DNA of 64,000 nucleotides from JAJZNI01 sp035624785 (lineage in GTDB: Bacteria; Chloroflexota; Dormibacteria; Aeolococcales; Aeolococcaceae): positions 124,001 to 188,000 of the forward strand of contig DASPQV010000025.1 of the NCBI GenBank assembly GCA_035624785.1, read 5' to 3'. Below, one piece after another: positions 63,875-64,000 of this stretch. The notes under the pieces are model-generated. The model was not told where the DNA came from. It made no database searches and was given only the letters and a program-made list of their open reading frames with translations. Made by a program: the position numbers and the translations under genes. Positions within the stretch are counted from its first letter, which is position 1; each line of letters opens with the position of its first letter.

Positions 63875-64000
63875 CTAGCGACGAGGCTGCCCCAGTCGGA
63901 AGATCTCGACCACATATCCGTCGCCGCCCCGCAGCCGGCGAAGATCCATGGGCACGGCTCCATGAGCGACCAGAGCATCTCGGTCGACCGGATTCACGTA
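63875..64000 (-). CDS. C-terminal end of an unidentified protein (cut by window edge)
   Basis: A minus-strand frame open from the right edge to TAG at 63875-63877. It gives 41 residues with balanced composition (ending DGYVVEIFRLGQPRR) and is not an overprint of another gene. It converges with the FemAB-like gene across a 164-base gap. The family is not recognisable from this fragment. Confidence 0.5.
   Translation of the reverse strand, partial: YVNPVDRDALVAHGAVPMDLRRLRGGDGYVVEIFRLGQPRR

Overview
The window is very GC-rich DNA with many GTG/TTG starts, tightly packed operons joined by 4-base stop/start overlaps, numerous Cys-lipidated proteins and a probable leaderless leader peptide. This suggests a high-GC soil-type bacterium, either Actinomycetota or a Chloroflexota/Candidatus Dormibacterota-like lineage. 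The phylum is inferred from style and gene families, not proven. I saw no rRNA or tRNA genes, CRISPR array, insertion sequence or phage genes.

Left part (1-16.1 kb): the 3' end of a CocE/NonD hydrolase. A minus-strand run follows with a glutaryl-CoA dehydrogenase, mannonate dehydratase and KDPG aldolase operon, a divergent NRAMP-family transporter, and a soluble PRC-MgtE_N-CBS protein that may be its Mg partner or sensor. After a GH3 lipoprotein comes a six-gene minus-strand cassette: HlyD-type adaptor, MacB-like ATPase and permease, duplicated-domain lipoprotein, OmpR-type regulator and sensor kinase.

16.4-23.6 kb: a small membrane protein, a row of three hairpins, then six translationally coupled genes. 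These are CheW, CheA-REC, CheB, CheR-TPR, CheW and REC-GGDEF, the complete Wsp-type surface-sensing/c-di-GMP gene set except for the chemoreceptor.

24-38 kb: lipoprotein; a sulfurtransferase preceded by a promoter, a 31-codon Cys-containing leader peptide and a possible attenuator; alcohol dehydrogenase; SDR; DinB-like protein; a GH63/MGH1-type glucosidase; EamA transporter; NRDE protein. A TPP riboswitch then controls a thiD-thiM-thiE-NCS1 permease operon for thiamine-precursor salvage.

38-51 kb: two complete oligopeptide-type ABC operons with different gene order (SBP-D-F-C-B and SBP-B-C-D-F). Both start with the same operator/promoter block, and both carry a 13-bp hairpin right after the binding-protein gene.

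51-56 kb: PPOX protein, alanyl-tRNA editing protein, gltX, a small membrane protein, methyltransferase and a PIG-V-like mannosyltransferase. The right end (56.5-63.7 kb) is a nonulosonic (legionaminic-type) acid cluster: NeuC-type epimerase, CBS-nucleotidyltransferase, LegB-like dehydratase, LegC-like aminotransferase, CMP-sugar synthetase, NeuB-type synthase and a FemAB/GNAT-like acyltransferase where a LegH would be expected. A partial minus-strand gene runs off the right edge.
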